A stretch of DNA of 64,000 nt from Corythucha ciliata (taxonomy: Eukaryota; Arthropoda; Insecta; Hemiptera; Tingidae). Below, one piece after another: positions 46,859 to 56,807 of this stretch. Every line of letters begins with the position of its first letter. The first letter of the stretch is position 1. The DNA lies in contig CM075937.1 of assembly GCA_038030265.1 (NCBI GenBank), positions 38,420,198-38,484,197 on the forward strand. Reading direction: 5' to 3'. The notes below the pieces were generated by a model. That model did not search any database. It saw nothing but the letters and a program-made list of their open reading frames with translations, and had not been told where the DNA came from. The position numbers were made by a program, and so were the translations under genes.

Positions 46859-47530
46859 GCGAAAATGGTATTCTAGGACGCAAAAACGGCGAATTTGGTC
46901 TTTGAATTATGTCACCCTTGTGATATCCGTTTTGTGAGCGACAAAACCCGTCGGAATGTATCTTTTCTTAGTGAAATCCGTGAAGTTATTTTTTTAGTGA
47001 GCGCCGACGAAACATAATGTGATTATCCTGAAAGATTTGTACTTTCAGAATGCATCTAGGGGTGGGCAACTGCATTTTTGAGTCTAGGAGAGGGCAGCAG
47101 GGCTAGGCAGCTGCCTCAAATGCAAACATGAAGGTGAGTCATGGATCAAAAACTGCAATGCACGAATTTACCTAGGAACATAGGTATTGGTAACTCAAAC
47201 CAGCCGCCTTTAGGTTAAGAATGACTCCTAGGCGGAACACAGCGTAAGCTAGTCCGCCGCTCCGCCCGAGCCACAAATGACGATAATTGTGCTACACGGG
47301 CTGTATAAGTTGAATGTGAAGAAACAATAAAAAATAAAATAAAACACTCCTCTGCTTAAGCCATTTAGAGTCTCGTCACTCATACGATACCTCGAATCGC
47401 GGCAGAGATACCCAGGAAAAGGAAAAAGCTCTCTCAGACGTAATCGACAGCCGTCAGAGGGACAGTCGATATAGATACTCATAGAACGACGTGAGGTATT
47501 TCTCTGTCACATCAGCCATTAAGAGGTGAC
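46859..47530. other. F-like patch and unique spacer
   Basis: A few GAGCGACAAAACCCGTCGGA units lie at 46,930-47,020. A weak motif relative (GGGGTGGGCAACTGCATTTT, then GAGAGGGCAGCAGGGC) lies at 47,050-47,105. The remainder holds a 77-codon minus-strand frame that I do not recognise. Confidence 0.4.
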
Positions 47531-47533
47531 AAA

Positions 47534-47853
47534 GGCAGCTCCACACATGCGGTATTCGACGAGCATTTTATTCGCCTAGCACCGAGCAGATGCTCGTCGA
47601 TTTCCTAGTGGTGTGGAGGGGTGCTCGGTAGTCGGTACTTGGCGAATGCCGACTACTCGTGCTCGGGGATGCTCTGGCCAGTGTCGGTTTTTTGCACACT
47701 TCAAAGGAGACGAATATAGGAGGCTAGCAATGCGCGGAACGAACTCCGAATGTGTGGATCAACGAGCTCGCCACTCGCAGATTACCTAGACGAGTAGCTC
47801 GGCACCCACCGAGTTGCTCGGTACTCGGTGAATACCGCATGTGTGGAGCCGCC
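47534..47853. mobile_element. 320-bp TIR element (MITE)
   Basis: The terminal inverted repeat is 24 bp with one mismatch, starting GGC(A/G)GCTCCACACATGCGG. The interior is rich in CTCGG and CGAGC words and contains further inverted pairs such as AGTCGGTACTTGGCGAATGC facing CCGACTACTCG. It has no coding capacity. The target-site duplication is not clear. Confidence 0.75.
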
Positions 47854-48635
47854 TCAACATTGTGGAATTACTAGGAATTGAAGCGCTTTTATATGCTGTC
47901 TGGTGAGATTTTGTAGGGAGTTTTTTCATCTTGGGGGGCCGATAGTGCGCCCGATGTGCCAGTACTGTTGTTCTGCATTGGGCTCAGCTATAGCAAAACG
48001 CAAATAAAGAGGGACCAGGCCTAGCAGAATAGAGCGCTTCGCCTCATAACGGGTGCGCCAAGGTTCGCCAAAAACACTGTTCTCCACAACTACCTTGACA
48101 TTCCTACAGTTGAATAAGTCAGCAAAACAACCATAACACCTGGACACCAGAGGGAGCCGGACCTGCTCAACTGAACGGTGATCTTATTGTCAGATTTAAT
48201 CATTGTTATACCTAATTATGAATTGTTACCTAATATTAACTTAGCAACTTGAAACAAGATGTTATTGGACAGAAACCCTCCCTCAAGTTCCATTCTAGTA
48301 CCCCTGCACAAAATTAAGACCCCCAATCCCTAGTAAGCCCATCACATAGTATTGTAATATTGCAAGTATTTAAAAAATAAATAAATAAAAAAGTAGAAAG
48401 GTATACGTATATTTTCACCCCCCAGCATTCGGAACTGAAAAATATTGCGAGATCCCACGGACCATCAATGCCAATGAGAGATTGCGAACCCTAGTAGAGT
48501 AGTAGAGATGCAACAAGCCTTTGGAGAATACAGATAATATCCCCTAGTAGGTAGGGCCTATTTGTACCCCCAGAATGGTGTTGCGTTCACCTGGTATAAA
48601 AGCTAGGTTTTCAAGAATTGAGTGGTGAAAATAAA
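47854..48635. other. Unique spacer with a possible retrotransposon 3' tail
   Basis: At 48,372-48,388 an (AAAT)n tract follows a stretch with GTATTGTAATATTGCAAGTA, like the 3' tails of truncated non-LTR elements. An open minus-strand frame of 73 codons (47,926-48,147) is not recognised. Confidence 0.35.
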
Positions 48636-48639
48636 GTCG

Positions 48640-48880
48640 CGCGACCCACAGGAACTTGCGACAGCATTTCGAGTGTCGCCAGCGATAATTGGTCGCCGCG
48701 ACACGTGTACATTGCCCATTGAATTATATGTTTCTGTATGGTCGCGGCGATAAGTGTCGCAATGACCGCGCGACACTGGTCGCCGCGGCACGTGTGCATT
48801 GCTCCATTGAATTATATGTTTCTCTGCGGTCGCGGCGACCGCGCGACACTTACCGCTCGTGTGCACCGGGCCTAAGGCAT
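48640..48880. mobile_element. GC-rich palindromic repeat, probable small TIR element
   Basis: A unit of about 85 bp is present twice in tandem (about 48,690-48,755 and 48,777-48,842). Each has GGTCGCCGCG-CACGTGT at one side and GGTCGCGGCGA at the other, with CATTGAATTATATGTTTCT in the middle, so each copy folds on itself. The right edge reads CGCTCGTGTGCACCGGGCC. The left edge is GTCGCGCGACCCACAGG. No coding capacity. Confidence 0.6.
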
Positions 48881-48889
48881 AAATTGGGT

Positions 48890-49826
48890 GGTTTATGGAG
48901 GGGTGGGAACCTTAATTCCAGGAGGACCCACACTGGGATCCTGGACACGGTTCGGGACTCAGTACTGGGCATGATGCCGGACATCATGCCCAGAACCCTC
49001 GGTGAATGCTATCCCTTCTCCGTCCGCCTTGTGTACGGTGAGGGGCAGGCGGCGAAAAGAAATCACAAGGAGCGGTTGTGGTTTACAGTCGGTTCTAAAA
49101 CGAATAACGGGACTGGTGCGGGGATGTACGGGGTGGAACCCGAATGGAGGCTGTCTACACCTCTGGGGGTACACTCCAAGCCGAAGTCTACGCAATGAAG
49201 GCCTGTGCTGCCATTAAGGCACTTACGGCTCCGATAGTGAGCTCCGGGTTTGTATGGGACTGCCGCCAAAGCCTTTGTCTAATGGTCCAAGATAACAAGG
49301 TAAGCGTTGAATGGGTACCGGGACACAAGGGTATCTACGGGAACGAGCAGGCGGACTCCTTGGCCAGGGAGGTCTCGAGTAGGGACTTCACTGGCCCGGA
49401 GCCGGAGCTAGGCGTCGCGCCATCGACCTTCAGAATGGCGATAGCCAAGTGGGTTAATGCCCAGGCGGCTATATGCTGGCAGAGACTGGAGGGACATCAG
49501 CATGGTCGAAAGACCGTGCAGGACACTTACGAGCAAACTGCTTCGACTTAGCCGGAGAGACCTTAGAACGGTGGTAGGCCTTATCACAGGATTCTGCCAG
49601 CTCTGTTACCACATACACCGGCATCGGGGTAACCACGGAGTCCCAGGTGTGTAGACTGGGTGGGGAAGAAGACGAGACCGCTTATCACATCGTGCTCGAG
49701 TGTGAGGCGCTCGCGGGCCGTCGGCTCTGCATCTTCAGGGCCGATCCACTCGAGGGTGCTCCGACCGGCGAAACTCTAGCCGAGGACCTCCTAAACCTTG
49801 TCAGAGGGAAGGGGATCCTGGACTAA
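48890..49826 (+). pseudogene. RNase H and C-terminal tail of a non-LTR retrotransposon, decayed
   Basis: RNase H removes the RNA template strand in I/R1-type elements. The fragment shows an RNase H start FTVGSKTNNGTGAG where the first catalytic Asp (normally F-T-D-G-S) is Val. After a frameshift near 49,145 come LQAEVYAMKACA (second catalytic residue) and WVPGHKGIYGNEQADSLARE (the last catalytic block). The segment that should hold the third catalytic residue (S-D-S) is absent, apparently by a deletion of about 20 codons inside MKACAAIKAL. After another shift near 49,510 comes a R-R-D-L-R-T-V-V-G-L-I-T-G block and a C-terminal cysteine-histidine cluster (CRLGGEEDETAYHIVLECEA, one Cys replaced by Gly), ending at TAA 49,826. 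The reverse transcriptase is not present upstream. Confidence 0.82.
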
Positions 49827-49941
49827 TCCACAGACCCAGGGGGGGGGGAGGCACAATAATCCACCTAGGATTCCGGGCTGATCACGGGAGGGCGAGGTCC
49901 ACGTTTAGCTTGACGGGCTATAGAAGGGGAGATATATTATA

Positions 49942-50292
49942 GGTCTGTTCGCGAAGCTACACTAGGTTGCCCGAGGGTACACTCGGGCGCCCGAAAAGCG
50001 TTCGCGAGCAGACGAGTGTAGTTAGTGTAGCTAGTGTAGGGCGTTCGCGATGAGTTCAGAGCTACTCCGGGCTGCCCGAAGTTACTCCAATTTTTTGTTA
50101 TAAATTGATAACTCTTATCTAACATGCACAGGAGTGAGAAAATATCACGAATGTTATGAATTTACACTGGCAGCTCTGAAAGCGTTGGCGTAACAAAAAA
50201 ATCCTCGCTGCCCTCGCCTACACCAGCTACCCCAACCTGCCCTACACTACACTACACTACACTACCCTACACTTTTTCTCCGCGAACAGACC
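49942..50292. mobile_element. 351-bp TIR element with TA target duplication
   Basis: The ends GGTCTGTTCGCGAAG and, inverted, GGTCTGTTCGCGGAG are flanked by TA on both sides (49,940-49,941, 50,293-50,294), as for Tc1/mariner-type MITEs. Sub-terminal CTACACTACACTACACTAC and its complement TAGTGTAG are enriched. No transposase. The ends resemble those of the element at 51,450. Confidence 0.78.
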
Positions 50293-50327
50293 TATTATGT
50301 ACTTCACCTACCTACGAGAAGTTTATA

Positions 50328-51164
50328 GGGGTATTCATTCTCAAAAGTTCAACATATTATGCTATCGACGTAAACACTGTTATTTTGTATTTTTGTTGTC
50401 CAATTTCTCGTTTCTATGGACTACACCGATCTGTTCAGCATTTAGGGGGGGTTTATCAATCACCAACGATATAATAAACCTGGCTTGCTCACAGTGGACT
50501 GGAGGAGCGTGGAGGGGGCAGGTCGTCCCCTGATGAAAAATCACCCTGTCCCTTTCCTTGTGCAGTTATGGCAACACGGTACTTATTTTGAAACTCCACC
50601 CCTCCCATCCACTTGGGAACTTAACTGATTGCTAATCTTTATCAGCAGTGATGAAGAATCCAGTTCTTTTATATATCGTTGTCAATCACTGGATTTCTCA
50701 TGAAATAGCAATCCCTCGAATAACTTTCCATTACTGTTTCCATAAAGGCCCATAGCAACCAGACTTATCCTGTCTTTATCGGAAGCATGGAGGTAGGAAC
50801 AAGTGGAGAGAGAGAAAGGCTTTTTTAATGTAGAAACATGCGAAGCCAGTTTTTCCGCCATTACACACCCACTGTTATCATTCACCTAGAGAGGACGGGA
50901 GGTGGAATTTATCACTTTTTCACTGATCAAGTATCAAATTGTCAATGTTGTGTTGGGTGAGGCCTGATAACAGATGGTGTGTAGTAATGGCGACCGGCTT
51001 AACGAAAAATACGTTTCACTACCTCCACTTGTTCCTACCTCCATGATCGGAAGAATAAGTGCATTGATAAACGCACCCTTATAGCATATAACAAATTTTG
51101 TTACCTTGCATTTAATCGCTACCTTATATTTGATACAAGGTTTAGCATTTTTCATGAATACCCC
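50328..51164. mobile_element. 837-bp foldback-like element
   Basis: Both ends are GGGGTATTCAT in inverted orientation with TA beside each. Going inward, further inverted matches appear in the same order: GGTTTATCAAT (50,451) facing 51,064; ATGGAGGTAGGAACAAGTGG (50,788) facing 51,025; TGATAACAG...GGTGTGTA...AATGGCG (50,857-50,880 facing 50,963-50,991). The arms differ in length, as if one lost internal sequence. There is no recognised protein. Confidence 0.65.
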
Positions 51165-51319
51165 TAATGATTTTTCACACGTTGTCGGTTAAGGGTATTC
51201 ATGTCAGCCATCGTACTGTTTGTAGTTTTGTACTTGCGTTGTTGCTAAGGTCTGTAGTTAGGGAAATCGAAATTGGAATCATTTTGTCATTCATTTCGTT
51301 CCATCGTAATTTCCAGTGG

Positions 51320-51600
51320 AAATTATTTCCATGAATTAGCGATTTTACTCAATTTTCAACAGCGAATTGGCGCTTTTTCTAAATTTGAGCTAAAATTAAG
51401 CGTTTTTTAATAATTTCTAGCCGCGCTATAATTAGTGATTTTCTCAATAGGTCCGTTTCATTGTTTTGCACTAGCTACACTAGTAGAAAACCATGTGATT
51501 TCATTGAGTTATTCTGAAAAATTGAATGAAACCAGATGATTTTCTTCAAAAGTGTAGCACTCGCGAAACAATGGAACGGACCTAATATTAACCGAGAATT
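51320..51600 (-). repeat. Reversed D patch, interrupted by a MITE
   Basis: Units such as GAATTGGCGCTTTTTCTAAA lie on both sides of the element at 51,450-51,582 and resume with CCGAGAATTAGCGTGTTTTT. Confidence 0.7.
51450..51582. mobile_element. 133-bp MITE with TA target duplication
   Basis: The ends GGTCCGTTTCATTGTTTTGC and, inverted, GGTCCGTTCCATTGTTTCGC continue to CTACACT on both sides, giving a TIR of about 33 bp with a few mismatches. TA flanks both ends (51,448-51,449, 51,583-51,584). It is inserted inside a D unit. A fragment GGAACGGACCTG at 20,700 may be a remnant of the same family. Confidence 0.85.
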
Positions 51601-51609
51601 AGCGTGTTT

Positions 51610-52875
51610 TTTTTTTTTTTTAGAATTTAGCACATTGGTTATAGGCAAAAGGCTCAAAAACGAAACGGCAATATCTGGTCTCTTCGTTTTAAAAAAACTT
51701 GGGTAAATTGGGCTGTATAGTTAGTTGACTATTGACTTCATGAGTTTTACCTGACGCTCCTGCATTAATTTTGGACCAAAAAATTCTTATGATTTTAACT
51801 CCCTTCCTCATGCGCGCACAAAAGAGCCTCTCCCATTTCACCAAAATAAAGCTAGCGTATTGAATAAGAATTTTATAATGCTAGCCGGAGCGTCTAACCA
51901 CCCAGACAGGGCATACAAGCGTAAACGACTTTCCGTTGAACTTGTACTGTAAGCCCTGGAATCTGAATAAATAAATAAAGGGACGTACGAAGGGAAAGTG
52001 CGATGGTAGAGCGGACGTGGCGTGCGGTAATCAATATTTTAAGGGCATAGCCTCGCAACGCTGCATTTCATGTTGACTGTTTAAAGAAAGTTTTAACATT
52101 GAATTGCTCTCCTCGGTGAATTGGCAATCGAAGGACAGGACATAAATAATTACTGCACTTCGAAATTCGAAGCCACTCAATGATGCAGAAATATTGCCGT
52201 TCTACCACCTATCCCCTCCTTTCCTCGGCCTCACTAGTACCCCCGATCGACGTCATTTCACGATTTCACATCTATTCTACGAGATTAAAGCTCTCCCGCC
52301 ACCGTCTTCTGAGGGAGAGAATAAGAAGAAAAGACTCGGAAGGGACGACAATAGCTGTGGGCATCCACGTGTTGTCAACATCCTTTTTCGTGAAGCCAAC
52401 GTGGCATAGCCAATTCTTCTTGACAGTAGAGTGTGGGAAGAAGGACAAAAGTCTTGAGGGGAGGGGGGTGTGGCTGGGGATTCGAATTAAATAGCGGACC
52501 GGAAAATAAAGTCAGACGGTGACGCGACAGTTTTTGTTTCGTTGTTGAAAAACTGCGCTGATTCATAAAAAAAAAAAAAAAAAAAAAAAACGATCAAGAA
52601 ACTTTCTTAAAATCTAGCAAGACTGAACTTTAATTTCTTGTAGCTTAGTCCGGGGTTAAGAGCCTCTCATTAAACAATAGCACGCAGGATTTTAATAATT
52701 CAAAGAGGTCTTGAAAATAATTTTGATATCGCCTGTACGGAGACAGACTGCGAGAAAGGGGAATGAGGAAAAAAGAAATAGAAAAGCATAATAGTTCGAG
52801 TTCGAGGTCTATGTTGAAGCAATAGGATGATGGGTATGGAAGTTGCCGGGGGGGAGGGGTAGGAAGGTAAAAGGC
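51610..52875. other. Unique spacer with a possible retrotransposon tail
   Basis: At 51,940-51,979 TACTGTAAGCCCTGGAATCT runs into (AAAT)n, a layout common at the 3' ends of truncated arthropod non-LTR elements. A poly(A) run of 24 lies at 52,567-52,590. The frame at 52,180-52,494 (104 codons) shows no recognised motif. Confidence 0.35.
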
Positions 52876-52877
52876 AG

Positions 52878-52961
52878 CCGGTGTGGAAGGCCGCGTCCCC
52901 CTTCTCCATCATCGACAGCACCTTCATGAGGCCGTCTGTCTGCCCGACGTCTAGACGGCAG
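52878..52961 (+). CDS. Candidate host-gene exon of 28 codons
   Basis: On the plus strand the segment starts after AAAGGCAG (a possible acceptor) and ends at CGGCAG|GTGAGT, a near-perfect splice donor. In frame it reads PVWKAASPFSIIDSTFMRPS followed by VCPTSRRQ. Codons are strongly C/G-ending (GCC GCG TCC CCC TTC TCC ATC ATC GAC AGC ACC TTC), which contrasts with neighbouring non-coding DNA. The exon is exactly 84 nt. Against it, the upstream sequence is purine-rich rather than pyrimidine-rich. I do not recognise the protein. Confidence 0.45.
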
Positions 52962-53825
52962 GTGAGTCATGATTCAGATGGGTTGGCTAGCTTTGGGGGT
53001 CTCGCTTCGACGCTTACAATTCGTGACGATCGACGGCAGTGTAGTAGTGCGAGGGCAATGAGTAGGAGGAGGGAGGGGGGAGTGTTTTTGTTTAGCGGCA
53101 TCCTGTAGATTACTTCAACCATTACGCCCTTAATGCAAGGACTTTTTTTTTCGCAATCATTCTTTTAAAGTGTTTCACGTCTTTTTAACCCCCCCCCCTC
53201 TCCCGACACCAACTTATTATTGCCATTTTGACGAGACATCCTTACAGCTCCAACCTATATTATGCCTTGAGCTAGTCTCGCGCTTCTATCAGCCGTAAAG
53301 ATGGTTTTCGCTTAAGAAGAGCAAATCTCTTCGCAGAGTATATGAATCTGTAGTACTTGAGGAGGTTGTTTGAACCGCCCGCAAACTCGCCAGTCACTCA
53401 ATCCCTCTCCTCCTTTCTGCTCAATTCACTTTTTTTTTGTTGCAATCTCACGAGTCAGACGTCTAGACCGAAGTAAAACCGCGATACCGTTGAATTTCAA
53501 AACAAACAACTCGCCTCGTCGAACCGAGGGAAAGACTGTATAATCCCGCTGCAAAGGATGAGGTGAGAAGCTTATCTAAGGCCTTAAAGTAAAGTCAATA
53601 AAGTCAATCCGGGGGATTCGTGGAATTTATCTTCCTCTTCTTAGCATACTGAAAACATAGAACTTTAATGAAAACGAGCCCCATTCGTCGCTTTGTGGGC
53701 AGAAATCGCATTTAAAATTTCCGAGGATTTACAGTAATTTTGACCACTCTTTACTTCAAAATGGACTGTACAATTGTGCGAGAGAGAGAGACAAAATTGG
53801 CCGATCATTGTTTTTTCAACGAATT
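52962..53825. other. Unique spacer
   Basis: A C-run near 53,190 and low-complexity DNA. No gene is recognised. Confidence 0.35.
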
Positions 53826-53829
53826 TCCA

Positions 53830-54135
53830 TTCCTAAGTTGAGAAAAGTTGCAAAATCGTGGAATTCGCCACTGAAATAGAGAAACATCTTATAATAAATT
53901 AACGGATGAAATGGCTAAAAAGTGCTCATTCCGCGCGGATAAAGAGTATATAGAAAAAGCGCTTGTTAGCTGCCAAAATTACGAAAACGCCAATTTGAAA
54001 CTTCTGAGGCCACTTTGCTCATTGCTGCAAAAATTAAACGCTAAAATCGCACGATTCCCATTCACGTACAAGACGGGGCCTTAGGAAAATTGAGAAAAAG
54101 CGCTAATTTGTAGCAATAATGAGAGAGAGAGAGAA
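53830..54135 (+). repeat. D-type patch ending in (GA)n
   Basis: Degenerate D units (AGAAAAAGCGCTAATTTGTA) run into a (GA)n tract at 54,119-54,134. Confidence 0.65.
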
Positions 54136-54156
54136 AAACTCCAATTCGTGGCTGAG

Positions 54157-54182
54157 ACAGTGGCGGATCTAAGGGAGGGGCC
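54157..54182 (+). repeat. Conserved boundary motif (copy 9)
   Basis: ACAGTGGCGGATCTAAGGGA followed by GGGGCC separates the D patch from the next array. Confidence 0.7.
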
Positions 54183-54229
54183 ACAGTTAGAGTCGAGGTC
54201 ACTTGCGCCAAAAAAAAAACAAAAACCAT

Positions 54230-54640
54230 CAAAATTTCCTCCAAAATCCCACCGAGGAGAGTCATTTTCTCAGATGCCCGAGGGTCAGAGGTTATCGCGA
54301 AATGCTAAGTTATTTAAGGGAAAAACTCTCGCGAATGGCCTCATTGAGGGGAAAATTGACGTGGAACGCCGCCATGTCAAGGGAAAAATTTATGCGAAAG
54401 GCCGCACGCCAAGGGCCAACTTTAAGCGAAACGTCACATTGTGGGGGGGGGGGGACTCTTTCGAAAGGCCGTGACACAACGAGTAAACTACGCAAAATGC
54501 CCCACGGCGGGCAGAACGCAACATCTGGGCAAACACTCACGTGAATCGCCACATTCAAGGCAAAATCAAGGCTGCGTCAAGGGCAACAAATATGCGAAAT
54601 GCTTCACCAAGAGGAATGTTAAGGTGACATATTGTCCATT
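54230..54640 (+). repeat. Degenerate array of about 30-35-bp units
   Basis: Units of the form CAAGGGAAAAATTTATGCGA followed by AAGGCCGCACGC recur, with a G-run at 54,442. The unit is not clearly the same as any other family here. Confidence 0.6.
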
Positions 54641-54644
54641 TTAT

Positions 54645-55585
54645 GAAAAACTCGTCGGTTTCACGCGAGCATTGTCAATTTAATAACGACATTGTCTGTT
54701 TTATTAGAAAACTTTCAATTTTATAAGACATCTTAAGGTTATGAGCATAATGGTTGATTTTATGAGGAAATTTCCAGTTTAAAAGGTGTCAATATGATGA
54801 GTGCATCGTCTGTTTGATAAAGAAATAGTCAATTTTAAGAAGAAAATGACATATTGTATGAGGAAATGTCAATACACATAATGAGAAAATTGCCCTTTTT
54901 GAAATTGTTATCTAGTTCGAATTGGAAATTGTTACTTTCAAGAGGAAATCGTAAATTTTATAGGAATCGTTAATTTTAGGACGAAATTGTTAGTTTCATT
55001 TTTATTAGCAAATTGACATTTTTATAAGCGCATTGTCAATCTAATAAAAATTTGTCAATTTGAAACAGAAAATGTCAATTTGACGTGGAAATTGTAACTC
55101 ATCCGCAATAATTTAATATTGGCCCCTGGAACTTAGTAATTTTGCCCCATGACTTGATGGCAATTGCCCTTTCGGTGATTATTGTTAATACAGTAGTTAG
55201 TGATCGTTTATTTGGGCATTAAACTTGCCATTTTTAATATGAATAGCCCATTGTACGCGGAAGCGGAAATGATCAATTTTAAAAGTGAATTGTCAATCTT
55301 ATGAGGATATTGTCAATTTTAGGCGGTAAATGTCAATTTTATGAGGAAATTGTCCATTTTACTAGGAAATTTTCGCTTTTATAACTTTTATAAGGGAATC
55401 GTGAATTTTATGAGGAAATTGTCAATTATATGAGGAAATTGTCACTTTTATGAGAAAATCGTCAATTTTATGAGGAAATTGTCTATTTTATGAGGAAAAT
55501 TGTCAATTCTATGATGAAATTGTGTATTTTATTAGTAATTGCTTATTTCATGAGGAGACTGTCAATTGTATGAACAGCTAATTTC
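54645..55585 (-). repeat. About 20-bp minisatellite, reversed family C
   Basis: Units of TTTTATGAGGAAATTGTCAA are the reverse complement of the array at 4,975-5,660. They are best preserved at 55,300-55,530. Reading toward the end, both loci finish in a GAGACTGTCAATT-like unit (the reverse of AATTGACAGTCTCC) and then CGGGAAATTTGTTTG, so they share an edge as well as a unit. Confidence 0.9.
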
Positions 55586-55599
55586 GGGAAATTTGTTTG

Positions 55600-56310
55600 A
55601 CAGTTAATCAATTTCGTCGGCTAAAATTGAGAAAATGGCAAGTATAGTGGTTTCTGCAGCCAACTTTATGGCTAAAATTGAAGAAAATTCTAATTCCCGG
55701 CTAAAGATTTGCAGCTAAAACAGAGTAAAATCTCTGATTCGCGGTTGAAGGGCAGAGAAATCGCTAATTAATCGATGATATAGTTTAAAAAAACGCCAAT
55801 TTGCTGCAAAAATGGAAACAACTCTTTAACGTGTGCTAAAGTCATAAAAATGGCCAGTCGTGATTTCTGCAGGCAACTTTGTGGCTAAAAGTGAAAATAC
55901 ACACCCATTTGCAGCAAAAACGGACTAAGGTCGCAAATTTACGGTAAACGATAATTTGCGGCTAAAATGGGAACAACGCTAATTCGTCGCAGAAATGTAA
56001 AAGAATCGATTTTTTGAGGCTAAAATTAGGAAAAACGATAGTTTGTGACTGGAAGTAGTAAAAATCGATAATTCGCGACTAAAATTGAGAAAAATTAGCT
56101 GATGAAATTTAAAAAAGCGCTAAAAGTCGGCTAAAATTGAGAAAAACGCAAGTATCGTGGTTTCTGCAGTCAACTTTGTGGCTAAAATTGAAGAAAATGC
56201 AATTAACGGCTAAAACGGAGAAAAATTACTAATTCACGGATAACGTGTAGATAAATCGCTAATTTAATCACGTGAAAAGCGTTAATTTGCGCGTTAACAA
56301 TGAAAAATGG
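55600..56310 (+). repeat. D-type array
   Basis: Units such as GGCTAAAATTGAGAAAAACG recur. The phrase GTGGTTTCTGCAG(C/T)CAACTTTGTGGC appears at 55,650, 55,860 and 56,157, a higher-order period of about 210-300 bp. Confidence 0.8.
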
Positions 56311-56334
56311 CAATTTTTCATTTTTGGCTGCCAA

Positions 56335-56403
56335 GGTGGGCTTCGAACCCTCGACCTCCTGGTTTCGCGGCAGGTGCTCTAACCAACTAAGCTACCCGGG
56401 AGT
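56335..56403 (-). tRNA. tRNA-like sequence, minus strand (probable SINE head or pseudogene)
   Basis: On the minus strand the sequence has an A-box (TAGCTTAGTTGG), a D-arm ending GAGC, an anticodon-arm-like CCTGC-CGCGAAA-CCAGG, a B-box (GGTTCGAAGCC) and a T-arm. The anticodon stem has one C-C mismatch, the loop lacks the invariant U33, and the acceptor stem pairs poorly, so it is probably not a working tRNA. No isotype is assigned. A sister copy lies inverted at 56,565. Confidence 0.55.
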
Positions 56404-56504
56404 CCACGCAAAGAGCGAATCCACCCAGGAGAAATCCCCTCTCGGAACTCAAACTGCACCTATCGGGCCTATGTACGTATTTTTTCTAGGTATATGTCCG
56501 TGAA

Positions 56505-56555
56505 TTATTGGAATTCAGAAGACCCTTTCTACGGACAGTTACGGAATTACTCCCC
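56505..56555. repeat. Inverted-repeat arm beside the tRNA-like sequences
   Basis: AGAAGACCCTTTCTACGGAC followed by AGTTACGGAATTACTCC matches, inverted, 56,760-56,805 (same word with a few changes). Confidence 0.75.
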
Positions 56556-56557
56556 TA

Positions 56558-56634
56558 GCTTTTAGGTAGCTTAGTTGGTTAGAGCACCTGCCGCGAAACC
56601 AGAAGGTGGTGGGTTCGAAGCCCACCTTGGGAGC
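56558..56634 (+). tRNA. tRNA-like sequence, plus strand (probable SINE head or pseudogene)
   Basis: The same A-box, anticodon-loop-like CGCGAAA and B-box are present as in the minus-strand copy. They differ in the variable loop and T-stem (AGGTGGTGGG against AGGTCGAGGG). Here the T-stem GTGGG/CCCAC pairs fully, while the acceptor stem relies on G-U pairs. Downstream comes unique DNA and then an arm of the inverted repeat. Confidence 0.55.
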
Positions 56635-56807
56635 AATTTTTTCTCGGAGGTCAAAACAAGTGAAAAATGGTAAGTATTTAATTTCAAGATTAACTTCTTT
56701 ATTTTCAGCCTCCCAACTCCCTCGAAATCACAGTTGTGACTAGGATAGTGCGGTGAGGAGGGAGTAATCCCATAACTGTCCGAAGAAAGGGTCTTCTAAA
56801 TTCAATT

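Noticed and set aside
56335..56634. Two functional tRNA genes
   Set aside because: U33 is missing, the anticodon stem is mismatched and the acceptor stems pair poorly, so working tRNAs are unlikely.
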